A stretch of DNA of 64,000 bases from Halostella litorea (GTDB lineage Archaea; Halobacteriota; Halobacteria; Halobacteriales; Natronoarchaeaceae). Positions 8,414 to 17,239 of this stretch are shown here, piece by piece. Position numbers and translations under genes: made by a program. Under the pieces are notes generated by a model. It was not told the DNA's origin and did no database searches. It was given only the letters and a program-made list of their open reading frames with translations. The stretch lies in assembly GCF_004785955.1 (NCBI RefSeq), contig NZ_ML214300.1, positions 423,223 through 487,222 on the forward strand, written 5' to 3'. Within the stretch, counting starts at the first letter, position 1. Each line of letters opens with the position of its first letter.

Positions 8414-9650
8414 GGAGCTCCGAGAGCCGGACGGCCGCGAACGGGACGAGCATCTCGTGGGGGTGGAGGCCGCCGTGCATCCCGACGAGGTCGAGTTCCT
8501 CGGCCTCGGCGTCGCCCCACCAGGTGCCCAGGTCGCGGTGGGTCAGGACCAGGTCGCCACAGCGGCGGCGGAACGTCTCGGACGGGTCGACGTCGCCGAA
8601 CAGGTCGCGGGCGAGCGCTTCCTCGCGGGTGAACGCGCGGGCGTCGAGTCCGGCGAGCAGTTCGTCCCGGACGCGCTCGACGCGGTCGGGGCGAAGCTGG
8701 AGGTGGGCGTTCCGCGGGCTCCCGGAGAACCGGATCAGGCTGCCGTCGGCGTGCTGGCGGAGCGAGTCGCCGACGCCATCCGCCGCCGAGAGGTCGACGT
8801 TTCGCTCGGGGTCGGTGTCGACGTGGCCGTGGTCGGCGGTGACGACGAGGAGGGTGTTCTCGGCGGCCGCGTCGTCGAGCCCATCCACCAGTCCGGCTTC
8901 GAGTTGATCGAACACCGCCCCGACCGTCCCGTCGTAGGTCGCGGAGTTCGTTCCGTCGGCGTGGGCGGCGTGGTCGACGTGCGGGACGTAGGTGGCCACG
9001 TACGCCGGGGCGTCGGCGGTTTCGACGGCGTCGCGGAGTTCGGTGCCGACCTCGTCGAGTGACTCGTAGGGCCGCTCCCGGACGCCGGGCTGGTTGGCCG
9101 CGTGGGGGTCGACGAGCGTCGACTCGACGCCCTCGGCGGCGAGGTCCGGGTACAGCGGCTCGGCGTCCGCCACGTCCCCGCGGGTGAGGCCGGCCGGCTC
9201 GTCGCCGGCCTTCGTCCGGAACGGGAGCGCCTCGAACGCCTCGTCGACCGTCGGCTCGTACACGTTCCAGCCGACGACGCCGTGTTCGGCGGGCAGGGCG
9301 CCGGTGTGGAACGTCGTGATCGCCGCGGCCGTCTCCGAGGGGTAGACGGAGGTCAGCGGCGTGACGACGCCCCGATCCGTGACGCGGCGGAGGAACCCGT
9401 GATCATCGCGGGTCCGCTTCCATCCGTCCAGCCCGAACCCGTCGACGAGCGCGACGACGACGGTGTCGATCCCCTCGGTGTCGACGCCGTCGAGCGCGTC
9501 GGCGGGCAGAGTCCGTCCGGTGTCGACCCCGAGCAGGGAGGCGACCGTGTGCGGGACGTTCGCGAAGCAGTAGTCCTCGTAGGCCGGGAAGAGGTAGCCG
9601 TCCTCACCGTGGTCCTCGCGCAGGCGGCGCTCGACCGACTCGCGGAGCAT
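8406..9650 (-). CDS. alkaline-phosphatase-superfamily phosphodiesterase / pyrophosphatase
   Basis: 414 residues with the metal sites of the nucleotide pyrophosphatase/phosphodiesterase branch. These are Asp in VALVDGFGLDG (near 70), the nucleophile region SVYPSETAAAIT (near 102), HVDHAAH (near 230), TADHGHVD (near 275) and a C-terminal GMHGGLHPHEM (near 395). No signal peptide is evident, so it probably acts inside the cell. It is first in a two-gene unit with the fructosamine-kinase-like gene. The substrate may be a nucleotide or other phosphodiester; this cannot be resolved here. Confidence 0.85.
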   Translation of the reverse strand: MLRESVERRLREDHGEDGYLFPAYEDYCFANVPHTVASLLGVDTGRTLPADALDGVDTEGIDTVVVALVDGFGLDGWKRTRDDHGFLRRVTDRGVVTPLTSVYPSETAAAITTFHTGALPAEHGVVGWNVYEPTVDEAFEALPFRTKAGDEPAGLTRGDVADAEPLYPDLAAEGVESTLVDPHAANQPGVRERPYESLDEVGTELRDAVETADAPAYVATYVPHVDHAAHADGTNSATYDGTVGAVFDQLEAGLVDGLDDAAAENTLLVVTADHGHVDTDPERNVDLSAADGVGDSLRQHADGSLIRFSGSPRNAHLQLRPDRVERVRDELLAGLDARAFTREEALARDLFGDVDPSETFRRRCGDLVLTHRDLGTWWGDAEAEELDLVGMHGGLHPHEMLVPFAAVRLSELHD

Positions 9651-9737
9651 GTCGATGCGGTGGGGAGACCCGGAAAAGTAACTGCCGGTCGTGTGGGCCG
9701 GGCTGTCACGCTGTCGCCGGCCGGGACTCCGCCGGGG

Positions 9738-11030
9738 TCACTCCCCGTCCCGGCGCACCGCCGCGCCGAGGCCGTCCAGCACGTCGAAGAAGTCTGGGAA
9801 CGAGACGTCGACGTGCTCGCCGCCGCGGATCGTTGTCTCCCCGTCGGCGACGAGGCCGGCGACCGCGAGCGACATGACGACGCGGTGGTCGGCCCGGCCG
9901 TCCACCGACGCGCCGACGAGGTCGGAGTCGCCGCCGTGGACGACGAGTTCGTCGCGCTTTTCGCTCACCGACGCGCCGAGTTTCCCCAGTTCCTCGGCCA
10001 TCGCGCTGACGCGGTCGGTCTCCTTGTAGCGGACGTGCTCGCAGTCGACGATGCGGGTGTCGCCGTCCGCCACCGCGCCGAGTGCGGCGATCGTCGGGAG
10101 CAGGTCCGGGGTGTCGCCCACGCCGACCGTGGTGCCGGAGAGGGCGGAGCGCTCGACGTCGATGACCCCCGCGTCGCGGTCCCAGTCGACCGACGCGCCC
10201 ATGTCCTCCAGCACGCCGACGATGGCGCTGTCGCCCTGCGCGCTCGGGCGTGCGCCCTCGACCCGGAGGCCGTCCTCGGCGGCGACCGCCCCGGCGGCCA
10301 GCAGGTACGACATCGAGGAGAAGTCGCCGGGCACGCTGTACTCGCCGTCCGCGGGGGCGTACGACTGGCCGCCGGCGACGCGGAAGCCGTCGGCCGTGCG
10401 CTCGGCGTCGACGCCGAAGTCGGCGAGCACCTCGACGGTGATGTCGACGTACGGCGCGGACTTCAGTTCCGTTTCGAGGTCGACCGCGATCCCCTCGTCG
10501 GTGACCGCGCCGGCCATCAGCAGCGCGGTGACGTACTGCGAGGACACGTCGCCGGGGATCGAGACGGCCCCGCCGTCGACCGGGCCGCCCACGACCAGCG
10601 GGGCCTGCCCGTTCCGGCGGGTGCTCTCGGCGCGGCCGCCTAGCTGTTCGACCGCGTCGAGCAGCGGCCCCTGCGGCCGGGATCGGAGGGAGCCGTCGCC
10701 GGTGAGCACCGTCGCGCCGTCGGCGAGCGCCGCGGCCGCGGTGACCAGCCGCATCGTCGTGCCGCTGTTCGCGCAGTCGATCACGTCGTCGGGTACCGCG
10801 GGCCGGCCGCCGAACCCCGTCACGGCGAGGTCCCCGTCGCGGCGCTCGACGGTCCCGCCGAACGCCTCCACGGCGCGGGCCGTCGCGCGGGTGTCGGCGC
10901 TCAGGAGGGGGTCCCGGACCGTCGCCTCGTCGGCGTACCCGGCGGCGAGGACGGCGCGGTGGGTGTAGCTCTTCGACGGCGGGGCGCGGGCGCTCCCCGC
11001 GACGGTCGACTCGGAGACGGTGACGTCCAT
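9738..11030 (-). CDS. aroA: 3-phosphoshikimate 1-carboxyvinyltransferase (EPSP synthase)
   Basis: 430 residues from the ATG at 11030. An open frame continues further upstream, but the family N-terminus (MDVTVSEST, then [18 protein letters not shown]) fixes this start. The enzyme joins shikimate-3-phosphate and phosphoenolpyruvate. Signatures are the substrate-binding [23 protein letters not shown] near 85, GDGSLRSRP, and the C-terminal [19 protein letters not shown]. It supplies the substrate of chorismate synthase encoded nearby. The divergent M24 peptidase gene begins 138 bases away, so the intergenic region should hold both promoters. Confidence 0.97.
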   Translation of the reverse strand: MDVTVSESTVAGSARAPPSKSYTHRAVLAAGYADEATVRDPLLSADTRATARAVEAFGGTVERRDGDLAVTGFGGRPAVPDDVIDCANSGTTMRLVTAAAALADGATVLTGDGSLRSRPQGPLLDAVEQLGGRAESTRRNGQAPLVVGGPVDGGAVSIPGDVSSQYVTALLMAGAVTDEGIAVDLETELKSAPYVDITVEVLADFGVDAERTADGFRVAGGQSYAPADGEYSVPGDFSSMSYLLAAGAVAAEDGLRVEGARPSAQGDSAIVGVLEDMGASVDWDRDAGVIDVERSALSGTTVGVGDTPDLLPTIAALGAVADGDTRIVDCEHVRYKETDRVSAMAEELGKLGASVSEKRDELVVHGGDSDLVGASVDGRADHRVVMSLAVAGLVADGETTIRGGEHVDVSFPDFFDVLDGLGAAVRRDGE

Positions 11031-11168
11031 GGAGGGCCAGTCCCCCCGCACCGGTATCAGGCTACCGGACGCGGCAGCGCTGGCGCGGGCGGCCGCCGGG
11101 CGAGCGCCGACCGCGCCGGAGCCGCCGAAACCGCGCACGTTTTGTGGGGCGCACTCGCACGGTTCCAC

Positions 11169-12344
11169 ATGGAACCGGACCTCTCCGACCTCGACGCGCA
11201 CCTGGAGGACGTCGACGCGGACGGCTACCTGATCTACGCCGACGATGGCGAGTCCGACCAGCTCTACCTCGCCGGCTTCGGCGCGCCCGACCCGTTCACG
11301 ACCCTGTACACGCCCGAGGGGACCCACCTGTTCGTCTCGGGGCTGGAGTACGGCCGCGCGGCCTCCGAGAGCCGTGCCGACACCGTCTCCCGCATCGCGG
11401 AGTACGGGCGGCGCGAGAAGATCGAGGAGTACGGCTCCTACGAGGGAAGCGTCCGGACGCTCGCCGCCTTCCTCGCGGACCACGGCGTCGAGTCGGTCGC
11501 CGTCCCCGAGGACTTCCCCGTCGCACGCGCCGACACCCTCCGGGAACTCGGCATCACGGTCGTCCCGGACACCGACGGCGTGATCACCGGGATCCGGGCG
11601 GTCAAGACCGAGGAGGAGGTCGACCACATCCGGACCGCACAGCGCGCCAACGAGGCCGCGATGGCGGCCGCCGAGGAGCTGATCGAAGCGGCCGACGTCG
11701 AGGACGGCACGCTCGTGTCCGACGGCGAGCCCCTGACCAGCGAGCGCGTGACCGAGGAGATAGAGGTGACGCTGCTGCGCCACGGCTGTGCGCTCGACGA
11801 GACCATCGTCGCCTGCGGGGCCGACGCCGCCGACCCCCACGACCGCGGGAGCGGCCCGCTCCGGGCCGGCGAGACGATCGTCGTCGACATCTTCCCCCGC
11901 GACAAGGCAAGCAACTATCACGCCGACATGACGCGGACGTTCGTCAAGGGCGAGCCGAGCGAGGCCGTCCGGGACTACTACGAGGTCACCCTGGAGGCAC
12001 AGGAGGCGGCGTTCGACGCCATCGAGCCCGGCGCGACGGGCGCGGACGTCCACGACGCGGTCTGTGACGTGTACGAGGACGCGGGCTACCCGACCCTCCG
12101 GAGCGACGAGACGACCGAGACCGGGTTCATCCACGGCACCGGCCACGGGATCGGCCTCGACGTCCACGAACTCCCGAGCGCCGCCCCGAACGGCGGCGAA
12201 CTCGAACCCGGCAACGTGGTGACGGTCGAGCCGGGGCTGTACGACCCCGCGGTCGGCGGCGTCCGGATCGAGGACTTCGTGGTCGTCACCGAGGACGGCT
12301 ACGAGAACCTCGTCGACTACGAGAAGGAGTTAGTCGTTGAGTGA
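11169..12344 (+). CDS. M24 family metallopeptidase (Xaa-Pro aminopeptidase type)
   Basis: 391 residues from the ATG at 11169. The N-terminal creatinase-like domain (about 1-135) is followed by a pita-bread catalytic domain. The five metal ligands are visible: Asp in VVDIFPR, Asp in [10 protein letters not shown], His in [10 protein letters not shown], Glu in VTVEPGLY and Glu in [11 protein letters not shown]. This arrangement fits prolidase or aminopeptidase P enzymes that recycle proline-containing peptides in the cytosol. The gene is divergent from aroA and ends six bases before the convergent lipoprotein gene. Confidence 0.9.
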   Translation: MEPDLSDLDAHLEDVDADGYLIYADDGESDQLYLAGFGAPDPFTTLYTPEGTHLFVSGLEYGRAASESRADTVSRIAEYGRREKIEEYGSYEGSVRTLAAFLADHGVESVAVPEDFPVARADTLRELGITVVPDTDGVITGIRAVKTEEEVDHIRTAQRANEAAMAAAEELIEAADVEDGTLVSDGEPLTSERVTEEIEVTLLRHGCALDETIVACGADAADPHDRGSGPLRAGETIVVDIFPRDKASNYHADMTRTFVKGEPSEAVRDYYEVTLEAQEAAFDAIEPGATGADVHDAVCDVYEDAGYPTLRSDETTETGFIHGTGHGIGLDVHELPSAAPNGGELEPGNVVTVEPGLYDPAVGGVRIEDFVVVTEDGYENLVDYEKELVVE

Positions 12345-12350
12345 GCGGCG

Positions 12351-13193
12351 TCAGGCCCCGTCGACCCAGTCCGGCCGCTCTACCTCGACGTCGCCGATCT
12401 CGGTCACCTCGTAGGCGAGGTCGAGCGAGGCCTCCCCGGCGTCGGTCGTGCCCGTCGCGGAGAGGGTCGCCTCGTAGATGATGCCGGACTCGCCGACGAC
12501 GACGGTGCCGCTGGCCTGCTCCGCCTCGAAGCCCTCGCTCGCGCTGGCGTTGTACTCGTCGAGTTCGTACCGCACGGCCGTCTCGCCGTTGCGTTCGACG
12601 GTCTCGACTGCCGAGTAGTTCCCGCTCGTCAGGACCGACCGGACGGTCGTCGCGAGCGTCTCCTGCCGGTGGGTCCGCGAGAAGTCGGTCCGCCGCTCCT
12701 GGACCTGCACCCCGTCGGTGGTCGACGTCCTGGCGTGGCGGTGCGTGGCGTTGTCGTACCACTGGTTCCGGTACGAACTGGCGTTCAGCGTCCCCGCGGT
12801 CCGCTGGGCGTCGGGGTCGCTCCGGACCTCGTAGTCCAGGTTCCGGGACTGGTTGCCCTCGGTCGTCGCCTGCGAGAGCGTCACCGCGAACCCGGTCTCG
12901 GACAGCGCGGTCGCGTGGCCGAGGGCCGCGGCGCTCGCGTTGACGAACCCGCCTTCGGACACCCCCTCGGGATACGCCACGTCGGCGAGCGTCGGCCCCC
13001 CGTCCGACCCGCCGTTCCCGGTCGTCGTTCCGCTCCCGGTCGACGTCCCGTTGCCGGCGGCAGCGTCGGTCCCGGTCGTCGCGTCGGTCGCGCCGGTCGT
13101 CTCCGTCGGGTCGTCCGACCCCGTCAGCCCCGAACAGCCGGCCACCGCGACGAGGGCGACGACTACCAGCACCCCGATAGTTCGACGTTGCAT
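12351..13193 (-). CDS. haloarchaeal lipoprotein
   Basis: 280 residues from the ATG at 13193. This start places a hydrophobic signal (TIGVLVVVALVAVAGC) just after MQRR, and the frame is also open nine codons upstream. The signal ends in a lipobox, AVAGC, so Cys is probably lipidated and the protein tethered outside. A Thr/Gly/Asp-rich linker (about 25-65) precedes a folded beta-rich domain that repeats short strands, as in LolA-like or haloarchaeal DUF7537-type lipoproteins (a comparison from memory). Function unknown. Possibly a surface sensor or carrier. Confidence 0.75.
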   Translation of the reverse strand: MQRRTIGVLVVVALVAVAGCSGLTGSDDPTETTGATDATTGTDAAAGNGTSTGSGTTTGNGGSDGGPTLADVAYPEGVSEGGFVNASAAALGHATALSETGFAVTLSQATTEGNQSRNLDYEVRSDPDAQRTAGTLNASSYRNQWYDNATHRHARTSTTDGVQVQERRTDFSRTHRQETLATTVRSVLTSGNYSAVETVERNGETAVRYELDEYNASASEGFEAEQASGTVVVGESGIIYEATLSATGTTDAGEASLDLAYEVTEIGDVEVERPDWVDGA

Positions 13194-13248
13194 ACGGTCC
13201 AGAACCCCGCACGAACGCATAAAGCTGGCGAGGGGACGGGGCGGTGAT

Positions 13249-13262
13249 CGAACCCCTTTTAC
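13249..13262 (+). promoter_or_regulatory. promoter with CGAACCCCTTTTAC core
   Basis: The core lies about 30 bases before the ATG at 13288 and looks like a BRE plus TATA element. Nearly the same string (CGAACCCCTTACTTCC) precedes the ABC transporter gene at about 54384, so it is probably a shared basal promoter form. Leaderless or near-leaderless transcription is expected. Confidence 0.5.
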
Positions 13263-13287
13263 GACCGTGCGGGCCTATCACATCCCA

Positions 13288-14040
13288 ATGGAGACACTGG
13301 TCGTCGGCGCGGGGGCGATGGGGCGCTGGTTCGCCCGGACCGTCGACGGTGACGTCGCGTTCGCCGACGCCGACCCCGACGCGGCCGACGCGGCGGCCAC
13401 TGCGGTCGGCGGACGGAGCGTCCCGCTCGACGCCGACGGACGGTTCGACGCGGTCTGTGTCGCGGTGCCGATCTCGGCCGGCGAGGCGGCGATCGCCGAG
13501 CACGCCCCGAAGGCGACCCGGGCCGTCCTCGACGTGACGGGCGTCATGGCCGGGTCGGTCGCCGCGATGGCCGAACACGCGCCCGACGCCGAGCGGGCGA
13601 GTCTGCACCCGATGTTCGCGCCGGAGCGCGCGCCCGGGCGTGTCGCCGTCGTCAGGGACGCCGCGGGGCCCGTGACGGACGCCGTACTGGACGACGTCCG
13701 CGCAGCCGGCAACGAGGTGTACGAGACGACGCCGACGGAACACGACGCGGCGATGGAGACCGTCCAGGCGGGCGCCCACGCCGCCGTCCTCGCGTTCGCG
13801 CTCGCGGCCGACGACGTGCCCGAGGGGTTGCGGACGCCCGTCTACGACGGGCTGGCCGACCTCGCGTCGCAGGTGACCGGGAACGAGCCGCGGGTGTACG
13901 CCGAGATACAGGAGACGTTCGACGGGGCGGAGGCCGTCGCGGACGCCGCCCGGCGGATCGCCGACGCCGACGCCGAGGCGTTCGCGGCGCTGTACGAGGC
14001 CGCGGGCGGGACCGCCGACGCGGCGGGGGGCGACGGATGA
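13288..14040 (+). CDS. prephenate dehydrogenase-like NAD(P)-binding protein
   Basis: 250 residues from the ATG at 13288. The Rossmann motif VVGAGAMGRWFA opens the protein, and AVCVAVPIS lies near 55. The conserved LHPMFAPERAPGR block near 108, TPTEHDAAMETVQ near 150 and HAAVLAFAL match the TyrA/prephenate dehydrogenase fold. It may oxidise prephenate to 4-hydroxyphenylpyruvate for tyrosine synthesis, which fits the nearby aroC and aroA. It is shorter than many TyrA enzymes but typical of haloarchaeal versions. The stop overlaps the next start (ATGA), coupling it to the Rsm22-like gene. Confidence 0.8.
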   Translation: METLVVGAGAMGRWFARTVDGDVAFADADPDAADAAATAVGGRSVPLDADGRFDAVCVAVPISAGEAAIAEHAPKATRAVLDVTGVMAGSVAAMAEHAPDAERASLHPMFAPERAPGRVAVVRDAAGPVTDAVLDDVRAAGNEVYETTPTEHDAAMETVQAGAHAAVLAFALAADDVPEGLRTPVYDGLADLASQVTGNEPRVYAEIQETFDGAEAVADAARRIADADAEAFAALYEAAGGTADAAGGDG

Positions 14041-15443
14041 CGGACCGGCGCGAAGCGGTGCGGTCGAACGCGAAGTACCTACGCAACGTCCGGCCGGTCG
14101 ACCCCGAAGAGGTCAGCGAGTACGTCGACGGCCAGCCCCACCCCGCGGTCGTCCGGCGGATCCTCCGCGAGGAGGCGTTCGACCTCGGCCTCGTCGAGCG
14201 CGAGGACGGGACGTTCGTCCCGGTCGACGAGGGATCGGTCCGGCCGCCGTTCCACGGCGTCGAGGCGTTCCCCGAGCGGTACGCCCGGACGCTGGAGGAC
14301 CTGCTCGTCGAGCGCCACGGGGCGGACTGGCACGCCGGCGAGAGCGGCGACGAGCTCCGGGAGACGATCCGGCGGCTGAAGGACGCCTACTTCCGGCAAC
14401 ACCCCGTCGAGTACGACGAGACGGCGGCGCTGGGCTACGCGATATACCACCTGCCGGACTACTACGCCGCCGTCCAGTACGTGCTCGCCGAACTCGCCGA
14501 GGCGAGCCTGCTCCCCCGGACGCTCCGCGTGCTCGACGTCGGTGCCGGCGTCGGCGGCCCGGCGCTCGGCCTCCACGATTTCCTGCCCGACGACGCGCGC
14601 GTGGCGTACCACGCCGTCGAGCCGAGCGACGCCGCCGACGTGCTGGAGCGCCTGCTCGACGGGACGGGGCGGAACTTCCGCGCGACCGTCCACCGCGAGC
14701 GGGCGGAGGCGTTCGACCCCGACGGCGAGTTCGACCTGGTGCTGTTCGGCAACGTGCTCTCCGAACTCGACGACCCCGCGGCCGTCGCGCGGCGCTACCT
14801 CGACGCGCTGGCCGCGGACGGGTCGCTCGTCGCCCTCGCGCCGGCCGACCGGAACACGAGCATCGGGCTCCGCGAAGTCGAGCGCTCGCTGACCGACCGG
14901 GCGACCGTGTTCTCGCCGACGGTGCGGCTGTGGCCCGGCGAGGAGCCGAGCGACGAGGGCTGGTCGTTCACGGTGAAGCCCGACCTCGCCGTCCCGCCGT
15001 TCCAGCGCCGCCTCGACGACGCCGCGACGGGTCCCGACGCCTCGCCGGGCGAGTTCGTCAACGTCGACGTGCAGTTCTCCTACGCGGTCCTCCGGCCCGA
15101 CGGGAAGCGCCGGTACGACTTCTCGCCGGACCCCGACCGGTTCGCGAAGATGGCGGAGATGGACCGGCACGTCCCCAACCGCATCGACCTGGTCGCCGTC
15201 AAACTCAGCCACGACCTGAGCGACGGCGACGCCAACCCGCTGTTCCGCGTCGGCGACGGGAGCGAGGCCGTCGACCACTACGCCGTGTTGACCCGGGAGA
15301 CGGCGCTGAACGCCGACCTCGGGACCGCCGACTACGGCGACCTGCTCGTGTTCGAGGGCGCGCTGGCGCTGTGGAACGACGACGAGGGCGCGTACAACCT
15401 CGTCGTCGACGAGGAGACGACCGTCGACCGGGTCCCCCCGTAG
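14037..15443 (+). CDS. Rsm22-type small-subunit ribosomal methyltransferase-like protein
   Basis: 468 residues. The centre carries a class I SAM-binding motif (LRVLDVGAGVGGPALGLHDF, near 162-181), a second strand ending AVEPSD and LFGNVLSELDDP near 238. The N-terminal helical region includes RLKDAYFRQHPVEYDETAALGYAIYHLPDYYA. This arrangement matches the Rsm22 family, linked in mitochondria to small ribosomal subunit assembly. The target in archaea is not known to me, and I see no clear iron-sulfur cysteine cluster. Cytosolic. It overlaps the upstream dehydrogenase gene by four bases. Confidence 0.75.
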   Translation: MTDRREAVRSNAKYLRNVRPVDPEEVSEYVDGQPHPAVVRRILREEAFDLGLVEREDGTFVPVDEGSVRPPFHGVEAFPERYARTLEDLLVERHGADWHAGESGDELRETIRRLKDAYFRQHPVEYDETAALGYAIYHLPDYYAAVQYVLAELAEASLLPRTLRVLDVGAGVGGPALGLHDFLPDDARVAYHAVEPSDAADVLERLLDGTGRNFRATVHRERAEAFDPDGEFDLVLFGNVLSELDDPAAVARRYLDALAADGSLVALAPADRNTSIGLREVERSLTDRATVFSPTVRLWPGEEPSDEGWSFTVKPDLAVPPFQRRLDDAATGPDASPGEFVNVDVQFSYAVLRPDGKRRYDFSPDPDRFAKMAEMDRHVPNRIDLVAVKLSHDLSDGDANPLFRVGDGSEAVDHYAVLTRETALNADLGTADYGDLLVFEGALALWNDDEGAYNLVVDEETTVDRVPP

Positions 15444-15450
15444 CGTCCAG

Positions 15451-15466
15451 CCCCGCGCTTGCGGGG
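15451..15466. terminator. GC stem-loop after the Rsm22-like gene
   Basis: CCCCGC, a four-base loop GCTT, and GCGGGG form a perfect six-base stem eight bases after the stop. It could mark a transcript end, or be part of a small mobile remnant together with the TTCCACGCC that follows. No T-tract directly follows, although CTTTTCG is about 20 bases on. Confidence 0.35.
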
Positions 15467-15518
15467 AGGTTCCACGCCAAGCGGTGGGCTTTTCGTCCGG
15501 GCCTGCTAGTCGGGGAGC

Positions 15519-16310
15519 ATGGACAACCGGCCCGAGATACTCCTGACGAACGACGACGGCATCGACAGCCCCGGGTTCCGCGCGCTCCACGACGCGCTGT
15601 CGGAGGTCGGCAACGTCACCGGCGTCGCCCCCGCGACGGACCAGAGCGCGGTCGGCCGCGCGATGTCGGACGAGGTCGGCGTGACCGAGCACGAACTCGG
15701 CTACGCCGTCGAGGGGACGCCCGCCGACTGCGTCGTCGCCGGCCTCCAGTCGCTCGGCCCGTACCCGGATCTGGTGGTGTCGGGCTGTAACACCGGCGCG
15801 AACCTCGGCGCGTACGTCCTCGGACGGTCGGGCACGGTCAGCGCCGCCGTCGAGGCGGCCTTCTTCGGCGTCCCCGCCATCGCCGCGTCGCTGTACGTCC
15901 CGGTCGGCGACGTCACGTGGGGGGAGTTCGAACCGGACCCGGGGGACTACGCCGAGGCAGTCCGCGCGACCACGCACCTCGCCGAGGCGGCGCTCGGGGC
16001 GGGGGTGTTCGAGGCGGCCGACTACCTCAACGTGAACGCCCCGATGCCCGACGGGGAACCCGCGCCGATGGAGGTCACGCGCCCGTCGCACGTGTACGAC
16101 ATGGACGCCACCCGCGACGACGGCGTCGTCACCCTCCACGACCGGATCTGGGAGCGGATGGCCGAGGGCGACGTGCCGGACCCCGAGGGGACCGACCGCC
16201 GCGCCGTGGCCGAGGGGCGGGTCAGCGTCTCGCCGCTCACCGCGCCCCACTCCGTCGAGCGCCACCCGCAACTCGACGCCCTCGCCGCGGAGTACCCCGG
16301 CAACGAGTAG
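15519..16310 (+). CDS. surE: 5'/3'-nucleotidase SurE
   Basis: 263 residues, typical SurE length. The metal-binding start ILLTNDDGIDSPGFRAL is diagnostic, and other blocks are VAPATDQSAVGRAMS near 33, GTPADCVVAG near 68 and VSGCNTGANLG near 87. The nucleotidase removes phosphate from nucleoside monophosphates and is thought to help under stress. A single gene with its own upstream region, not overlapping its neighbours. Confidence 0.95.
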   Translation: MDNRPEILLTNDDGIDSPGFRALHDALSEVGNVTGVAPATDQSAVGRAMSDEVGVTEHELGYAVEGTPADCVVAGLQSLGPYPDLVVSGCNTGANLGAYVLGRSGTVSAAVEAAFFGVPAIAASLYVPVGDVTWGEFEPDPGDYAEAVRATTHLAEAALGAGVFEAADYLNVNAPMPDGEPAPMEVTRPSHVYDMDATRDDGVVTLHDRIWERMAEGDVPDPEGTDRRAVAEGRVSVSPLTAPHSVERHPQLDALAAEYPGNE

Positions 16311-16396
16311 TTCGGGACGCCGACCGGGCCGGAGCCGGCACCCCTGCCGGAGCCGCGACGGGCACCGTTTTCCGTCGGCGGGTCGTACCGCCGCGC

Positions 16397-16630
16397 ATGA
16401 CACACGTCGAGATAGAGTACTGCGTCCCCTGTGGCTTCCTCGACCGCGCGGAGGACGTCCAGCACGCGCTCCTGACCTCGCTGGGGGAGCGACTGGACGC
16501 CGTCACGCTGCGCACCGGCGACCACGGCGTGTTCCGCGTCGACGTCGACGGCGAGATGGTGTTCGACAAGGCCGACGACGAGTTCGACGTCGACGCCATC
16601 GTCCGCGAGGTGCGCGAGCGGGTTCGGTAG
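16397..16630 (+). CDS. SelW/Rdx-type thioredoxin-like small protein
   Basis: 77 residues. It begins MTHVEIEYCVPCGFLDRA and ends with DEFDVDAIVREVRERVR, the thioredoxin-like SelT/SelW/Rdx fold. The redox motif is CVPC, so both positions are cysteine and no selenocysteine is needed. It probably takes part in a thiol redox exchange in the cytosol. The chosen ATG leaves the motif at residues 9-12, the usual position. Partner unknown. Confidence 0.85.
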   Translation: MTHVEIEYCVPCGFLDRAEDVQHALLTSLGERLDAVTLRTGDHGVFRVDVDGEMVFDKADDEFDVDAIVREVRERVR

Positions 16631-16699
16631 TCGAACGGGCCGGGGAACCGGCGGTTCGGCGAGGGACCGACTGACCGCGAGAAGAGGACCGTCGACCGC

Positions 16700-16933
16700 T
16701 CAGTGCTTGTGCGTGAACAGCAACACGTCGCCCTCGTGGGTCGTCACACAGAGGTCAAGCAGCATGCTGAGTTCGAGGCTGTTCAGTTCGTCCTCGCAGA
16801 CGACCAGGTCGTCGAACGGCTCGTCGCAGGCGGGACAGGTGATGCTCACCGTGTTGCGGTAGGTCGTCACCCCGTCGGCCGACTCGTGGGGGGTCAGCGA
16901 CGAGACCATCTCGTCGAATTCGTGTTCGTCCAT
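16700..16933 (-). CDS. small haloarchaeal CxxC protein
   Basis: 77 residues from the ATG at 16933; an in-frame TTG lies five codons upstream, but the ATG fits the promoter spacing better. One CPAC pair occurs near 35 and two further Cys follow (VVCEDEL, LDLCVTT), which could bind zinc. The rest is acidic. It resembles a haloarchaea-only family that databases list as a domain of unknown function, sometimes tagged as a flagella cluster protein (from memory). Function unknown. Confidence 0.65.
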   Translation of the reverse strand: MDEHEFDEMVSSLTPHESADGVTTYRNTVSITCPACDEPFDDLVVCEDELNSLELSMLLDLCVTTHEGDVLLFTHKH

Positions 16934-17239
16934 CTCTGGGCCGACCAACGAACCGGTGGGTGATAATAGTATCTGGCGGGCGGTGGTTCCCCTCCCGACG
17001 AGGTCTCGTCTCGACGTCGGGGACGGCTGACTACCCCGTCAGTATTCGGCGACGTGTATCGTCGTTCGCCGGTCGACAGTTCCGGGATCGGTACGACTAT
17101 GTCGCCCACGGGACGACTACTCTGTACGGCGGTTCCTCACAATAGTTCCTTGTTAATGGATAGCAAAGGCTTTAGTCCGGGTGTAGCCAAATGTTGCAAT
17201 AGTCGTGGCCCACACCCACAGGGCCCGGGACCTGCAACT
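16934..17239. other. divergent intergenic region upstream of porA
   Basis: 306 bases with no convincing gene. On the left, TGATAATAG (16961-16969) read on the minus strand gives a TATA element about 30 bases before the small CxxC gene. On the right, AAAGGCTTTAGTCC (about 17166-17179) is a TATA-like candidate for porA, leaving a leader of 35-45 bases. GTTGCA (17193-17198) and TGCAAC (17233-17238) are inverted repeats near the porA start that could fold in the leader. Confidence 0.5.

Noticed and set aside
13244-13262. GATCGAACCCC, similar to the T-arm of a tRNA (also near 54381)
   Set aside because: There is no fitting acceptor stem, D-arm or anticodon arm. Both copies stand about 30 bases before a start codon and read better as promoter elements.
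14079-16403. A 774-residue minus-strand open frame over the Rsm22-like gene and surE
   Set aside because: Antisense shadow of two supported genes; low-complexity and basic; no motif.
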